From Bacteroidota bacterium (GTDB lineage Bacteria; Bacteroidota; Bacteroidia; Chitinophagales; Chitinophagaceae), in assembly GCA_018268015.1 (NCBI GenBank), contig JAFDXJ010000037.1, positions 1 to 35,735 on the forward strand: 35,735 bases of DNA. The letters are read 5' to 3'. Within the stretch, counting starts at the first letter, position 1. Every line of letters starts with the position of its first letter. The notes under the pieces are model-generated. The model was not told the origin of the DNA. It ran no database searches and worked only from the letters and a program-made list of their open reading frames with translations. The position numbers and the translations under genes were made by a program. Of this stretch, positions 32,801-35,735 are shown piece by piece.

Positions 32801-33008
32801 TCCCGTCAAATCGGTTTAAACCACTTTGGGTACCAAACCATAAAAAACCTTCTTTATCCTGGCAAATAGCATTAATTTCATTAGAGGAAAGTCCATTTGA
32901 AATAGTTAAATGCCTAAATTGAATAGAAGAAGTTTGTGAAAAGGCATGAAGATAAATTGTCAGCCAGAAAAAAAGAAATACAAAATATCTCACGGATGAA
33001 TGTATCAT
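29892..33008 (-). CDS. Two-component propeller sensor histidine kinase
   Basis: A 1038-residue protein with a signal peptide, then about 720 residues of beta-propeller repeats (Reg_prop; e.g. CQDKEGFLWFGTQSGLNRFD and ADRSGHIWIGSNGGGLIRYN). A Y_Y_Y domain (YAYRLKGYEDNW..VGNEG..KFTKLPPGQYDLQMRA) and one transmembrane helix (near 785-805) follow. Next come a HisKA_3 dimerisation region with H845 in SDIHDEIGAG and an HATPase domain (N957/N958, DDGVG at 985-989). Unlike many such sensors it has no fused receiver or AraC domain. The periplasmic propeller probably senses a saccharide or other extracellular cue. Confidence 0.93.
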   Translation of the reverse strand: MIHSSVRYFVFLFFWLTIYLHAFSQTSSIQFRHLTISNGLSSNEINAICQDKEGFLWFGTQSGLNRFDGKHFRTFLHSYSDSNSIASNICLGLCVDSADNIWVRSAYSVSCFDKHTGKFINYFVKDKSGKRIVNHEILSTITIQKNGNILAYSPLFGFLESDSTKKELIPKHFRNIPSSVDNKSMFLHSKGVIGFITDSAIYVSKDDGEHFSVALKSSDLPDGENTTMLGLVNVSGNDFWFADFRGDVNNFIIEANLITHHINAFRFPFHYFMDLSNYDENTCWMGYWGSGLTWFNKQSGQFLQYANYKSDAGSLSSNLIKTLFIDKDQILWIGTPESGIDYCNPGRDNVVMVNNTKKGYEKMDISEIETMAEDISGKIWIGLLNYNAGATNGLVSYDPKTASYKSYTTTGSGLYGIWRILPENDHLLLSTQNGLAAFDLRTKTILKKLKENFPPDILNFQKGFTVLQKDLLGNYWLGAWREGLLKFNAVTNEAIYFNTHSKEKSKRLSDDLVGQLAVDENNNIWVINLMNNVLDFINNKTNRVTHIPIEVNGQAFTDKLHCIIADRSGHIWIGSNGGGLIRYNDTLHEFKLYSIKNGLPDLFVRSMRIDDKNRLWVLTATGLVWIDLGENEIHNVDRNIVQLSGVNGDDPFLFTKEGYLFAGNAHGFIYFKPADVMLSESISLPVPTLLQKMWHEMYIPPAEKEIKVLPGEDNVSVSFVSPDMLHGNEINYAYRLKGYEDNWQDVGNEGIAKFTKLPPGQYDLQMRATFRGTVWDGRYSSLFITVFPPFYQTWWFRLVSILLIAIIATWAIYTAATKRLHKKLAILKQQQQINDLRNRIASDIHDEIGAGLTRISIRSELAKQNKEASKKDFLDVLQNINRQSHELVNNLGEIVWTINPHQDKLDSMFAYFRHYIHQFMQGLPLNYTIHFSDVIPDIMVHPDIKRNLFLILKESINNAVKHAHANKLTISIELTGHHYQMKVVDDGVGIYTGDSEQFGNGIRGMKNRAAMIHAAITIQSQAGIGSEVMINGTLYASS

Positions 33009-33027
33009 GAGAAATTATTTTCAATAA

Positions 33028-33035
33028 CAAAAGTA
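33028..33035 (-). promoter_or_regulatory. Candidate -7 box for the sensor kinase gene
   Basis: On the coding strand the sequence is TACTTTTG, a full match to TAnnTTTG, 20 bases before the start codon. An ATTG lies 16 bases upstream, slightly closer than the usual -33 TTTG. The site is a prediction from the consensus only. Confidence 0.35.
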
Positions 33036-33151
33036 TATGAAATAGGCTTAACAATGATGTTCAAACATCCATAACTCCGGGATGCACTGCCAGGTTTAGG
33101 GAGACAAAATAACAATGTACTAAATAACAGAAACAAACTTATCTTTATTTC

Positions 33152-34132
33152 ATGAAAAAAGTATCCATACTGGTGCCGGAATCTTCTGTGATGCAGGCGA
33201 TTGCAGACCCGCAATATTTGTTTACTGCAGCTAACCAGTTTTTATTATCTGCCGGTAAAGTAATTTTATTTGACGTGGAATTGGTCGGTACGAAAAAAGA
33301 AATCAAATTAAACAACGGAATGTTTTCCGTACATACAGACCGCTTACTGAAAGATGTAAAGAAAACGGATTTGGTTATTATTCCCGCTTTGTTTGGTGAT
33401 ATGCCTTCAGCTATTGCAAAAAATAAAACAGCCATTCCCTGGATCACGGAGCAATATAAAAAAGGTGCAGAAGTAGCTTCCCTTTGCGTGGGTGCATTCC
33501 TGCTTGCTTCAACAGGGTTATTAAATGGAAAAAAATGTTCTACGCACTGGGGTTTTCAAAGCGAGTTTAGGGAAATGTTTCCGGAGGTGGAAGTGGTGGA
33601 AGGAAGTATAGTTACGGAAGAGAAAAAAATTTATAGCAGTGGCGGCGCGAACTCCTATTGGAATCTTTTATTATACTTACTGGAAAAATATACCGACAGG
33701 CAAACGGCCATTCTTGCTTCAAAATATTTTGCTATTGACATTGACAGGGATAGTCAGGCAGCATTTGCCATGTTTAAAGGACAAAAAAATCATCAGGATA
33801 AAGAAATATTGAAAGCACAGGAGTATATAGAAAAGAACATTGATGAAAAGATCTCCACAGATGATCTTTCCAAAATGGCTTCTATCGGCCGCCGCACTTT
33901 TGAGAGAAGATTTAAGCTGGCCACCAATAATTCTGTTTTGGAATATATTCAAAGAATAAAAGTTGAAGCAGCCAAAAGGCAATTTGAAAGCAGTCGTAAA
34001 AACATCAATGAAGTCATGTATGATGTAGGATATACTGATACCAAAGCTTTTCGTGATTTGTTTAAAAAAATTACCGGGCTTACACCGATTGAATACCGAA
34101 ATAAATATAATAAGATGGTCTTAATGGCATAG
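33152..34132 (+). CDS. GlxA-type AraC family regulator (DJ-1/PfpI + HTH)
   Basis: A 326-residue protein. Residues 1 to about 190 form a DJ-1/PfpI-like domain with the nucleophile-elbow Cys at C112 (VASLCVGAFLLASTGLL). Residues about 225-322 are the AraC double HTH (DDLSKMASIGRRTFERRFKLATN ... INEVMYDVGYTDTKAFRDLFKKITGLTPIEYRNKY). The group regulates small-molecule metabolism genes, with the DJ-1 part as ligand sensor. It is divergent from the sensor kinase. It is the second candidate for binding the direct half-sites at 10278-12675 (inference). Confidence 0.92.
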   Translation: MKKVSILVPESSVMQAIADPQYLFTAANQFLLSAGKVILFDVELVGTKKEIKLNNGMFSVHTDRLLKDVKKTDLVIIPALFGDMPSAIAKNKTAIPWITEQYKKGAEVASLCVGAFLLASTGLLNGKKCSTHWGFQSEFREMFPEVEVVEGSIVTEEKKIYSSGGANSYWNLLLYLLEKYTDRQTAILASKYFAIDIDRDSQAAFAMFKGQKNHQDKEILKAQEYIEKNIDEKISTDDLSKMASIGRRTFERRFKLATNNSVLEYIQRIKVEAAKRQFESSRKNINEVMYDVGYTDTKAFRDLFKKITGLTPIEYRNKYNKMVLMA

Positions 34133-34310
34133 GGAACCTGAAGCCATCCATTTTTTATTTTAAGTATAGATTGGGCATTGATGAATCACCGGCTATCCAT
34201 TTTTCACGTACATCCTGAAAAAAGTTATTTCATTCATACAAACAATTTCATCCCTTAAGGAACGTTCTTAAACTAAAGAAGGTAAGGTTTCGTCTCATAA
34301 ATATTTTATT

Positions 34311-35228
34311 ATGAAAATGCCGGTATTTTTATTCACCCTGATCGTTTCCTTAGGTGCAATATTTTCCTGCAATAAAAATGATGTCCCGCAAGAAGATAAA
34401 ATTTACCGCTTCAATGAAACCCTCAATGTGGATGGACTTGAAAGAACTTACACCCTGAATCTTCCCCCAAATTATTATGAATCCTCTGGTTTTTCTTTGG
34501 TGATTGCATTGCATGGAGGCGGTGGTAGTGGAACACAATTTGAAACTCAAAGTCAATTGACCAATAAAGCAAATGCGTCTGGGTTTATTGTTGTTTATCC
34601 TGATGGAACGGGTTTAATCAGAACTTGGAATGCAGGCAACTGCTGCGGTTCATCTGTTACCAACCATGTGGATGATATACATTTTATCAGTGAGTTGATT
34701 GATTATTTGGTGAGCCATTACAAAATCAATCCAAAGAAAGTCTATGCCACAGGGCATTCTAACGGAGGGATGTTTTGTTATCGCCTTGCCTGTGAATTGC
34801 CGGAAAAAATTGCAGCCATTGCGCCTAATGCTTCAACGATGGTTGTAACAAAACCTTGTAATCCAGTTAGACAGGTTCCTATTTTGCACATGCATTCTAA
34901 ATTAGACGAAAATGTACCTTATACCGGTGGTTATGGCAATGGTATAAGTGGTGTTTATTGCCCGCCTTTGGATTCTGTATTCAATGTATGGTCGCAGATA
35001 AACAATTGTGCAACCCCTTCAAAAATAACGTTCAGCAATGATCAATATACGCTTACGGAATGGCTCAATTGCGATCATAATGCCGTGATTCATTTTTATC
35101 TCACCAATGATGGCGGCCATGCCTGGCCTGGGGGATTACCCGGCAGTGCAAGTGGAGATATGCCTTCCATTGCTATCAATGCAAATGATTTGTTATGGGA
35201 TTTCTTTCAGCAATATCAATTGCCCTAG
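34311..35228 (+). CDS. PHB depolymerase/feruloyl esterase-like lipoprotein (LpqC family)
   Basis: A 305-residue lipoprotein with lipobox IFSC (C20). The alpha/beta-hydrolase core shows LVIALHGGGGSG (oxyanion region), GHSNGG with nucleophile S150, D199 in HMHSKLDENVPY and H270 in NDGGHAWPGG, completing the triad. The order and spacing match the LpqC/feruloyl esterase group of CE1-like enzymes. Substrates would be polyhydroxybutyrate, aryl esters of plant polymers or similar. It is probably outer-membrane-anchored. It lies downstream of the GlxA-type regulator with a 178-bp gap, so an independent transcript is likely. Confidence 0.9.
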   Translation: MKMPVFLFTLIVSLGAIFSCNKNDVPQEDKIYRFNETLNVDGLERTYTLNLPPNYYESSGFSLVIALHGGGGSGTQFETQSQLTNKANASGFIVVYPDGTGLIRTWNAGNCCGSSVTNHVDDIHFISELIDYLVSHYKINPKKVYATGHSNGGMFCYRLACELPEKIAAIAPNASTMVVTKPCNPVRQVPILHMHSKLDENVPYTGGYGNGISGVYCPPLDSVFNVWSQINNCATPSKITFSNDQYTLTEWLNCDHNAVIHFYLTNDGGHAWPGGLPGSASGDMPSIAINANDLLWDFFQQYQLP

Positions 35229-35346
35229 AAAACAATTCGTGTCATGTCTTTCGCTGTGAGTTTCGAATTACTTCATCCTATTTATTAAACTGATTCGATG
35301 CAAAACCACATATTACCTTCAAATTCCGGGACGTCATATAATAAGT

Positions 35347-35457
35347 TCATGAACTTAATTCACCAATATGAAAGCTGAGCCTTACTTTAGGATTTTCAGC
35401 ATATCCTTTGTAATAACTTTTGTCATTTTCACTTTGTATGATATAAACATCGGGCAT
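35347..35457 (-). pseudogene. GIY-YIG endonuclease-like remnant
   Basis: From an ATG at 35457 the frame reads MPDVYIIQSENDKSYYKGYAENPKVRLSFHIGELSS and then stops. VYII, YYKGY, the conserved Arg and the HxxG segment match the first 35-40 residues of GIY-YIG nuclease-like proteins, common in Bacteroidota next to tRNA-type loci. The rest of the usual ~85-residue domain, including the catalytic Glu region, is missing. The open frame to 35559 in front belongs to the linker from the hairpin region. Confidence 0.6.
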
Positions 35458-35571
35458 ATTATCTAAGTTCATTTGATTGCCTACGGAGCAATATTCCAAA
35501 TTTCCAAAATTCAACTTTGCAAGATCAAAGGCGATCATTTCTAGTACATGGCATCTCATCTACATAAAAAA

Positions 35572-35597
35572 CCCCGCTAATGCGGGGCCATTTTTTT
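35572..35597. terminator. Rho-independent terminator-like hairpin
   Basis: CCCCGC (35572-35577), loop TAAT, GCGGGG (35582-35587), then CCA and seven T (35591-35597). On the other strand the hairpin is also followed by a T-run (A-run at 35566-35571), so it may work in both directions. It separates the GIY-YIG remnant from the hairpin region beyond. Confidence 0.7.
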
Positions 35598-35610
35598 GCG
35601 GAGAGAGAGG

Positions 35611-35657
35611 TGCAGACGATTAATGTCTGCATTCCGACAAGCTTCGCTTCGTCGGAA
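35611..35657. repeat. Two adjacent GC-rich hairpins
   Basis: TGCAGAC/GTCTGCA spans 35611-35631 and TTCCGAC/GTCGGAA spans 35632-35657. Directly before them GCGGAGAGAGAGG resembles the reverse of a tRNA-Ser acceptor end, but no tRNA body is found. This looks like a conserved non-coding repeat that accompanies GIY-YIG genes in related genomes (from memory). Confidence 0.45.
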
Positions 35658-35735
35658 GATTCGAAGTGTTTATTCAAAATATTTTTCAATAAACATTAAA
35701 AGTCGTTTTCTGTTTAGGTTTTTTAGTTTCTTTTC

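Noticed and set aside
35598..35690. tRNA-Ser on the minus strand
   Set aside because: Only an acceptor-like end (GCGGAGAGAGAGG) is present; anticodon, D and T arms cannot be folded from the neighbouring bases.

Overview
The window looks like a chromosomal accessory region from a Bacteroidota bacterium, most likely Chitinophagaceae (inference). It is AT-rich, start codons sit behind A-rich leaders without strong Shine-Dalgarno sequences, there are many small lipoproteins, and there is a propeller-type sensor kinase. It also carries a REP-associated tyrosine transposase fragment and a degraded GIY-YIG gene behind a GC hairpin. No rRNA, intact tRNA, CRISPR array or complete insertion sequence was found.

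Layout. Positions 1-1890 hold a truncated transposase and two GNAT acetyltransferase genes. These sit between degenerate boundary repeats, one of which is interrupted by an IS end. Positions 1890-4700 hold two membrane proteins (one of the HXXEE family) and a secreted serine hydrolase. Positions 4900-22700 hold many small single-domain proteins: five VOC proteins, four SRPBCC genes (one a tandem duplication), SnoaL-like, DUF1579-like, DoxX-like, DUF1801, YdeI-like, DinB, SDR and flavodoxin-like proteins, and a broken RibD/DHFR-like gene. HxlR, AraC and Crp-type regulators are interspersed. Three promoters in this part share a 68-bp element with two half-sites exactly 22 bp apart. A pair of 86-bp three-hairpin repeats lies at 12951-13224.

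Positions 22879-28714 hold a one-strand array of lipoproteins: three DUF4412 paralogs, three members of a second tandemly duplicated family plus a chimeric fourth remnant, a four-helix membrane protein and a small lipoprotein. Several of these are broken by one-base length changes in homopolymer runs, so decay, slippage or sequencing error all need considering. Positions 29181-33008 encode a propeller sensor histidine kinase and its NarL-type response regulator. A divergent GlxA-type AraC regulator and a secreted PHB-depolymerase/feruloyl-esterase-like lipoprotein follow. The right edge holds a GIY-YIG remnant, a terminator-like hairpin and two further hairpins.

The strongest leads are the shared operator at three promoters, the three-domain DUF1579-like/NIPSNAP/SnoaL-like fusion at 17448-19133, the lipoprotein array with its chimeric remnant and cluster of frameshifts, and the cassette-like boundaries around the acetyltransferases. 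All family names come from reading the sequence by eye; no database search was run.
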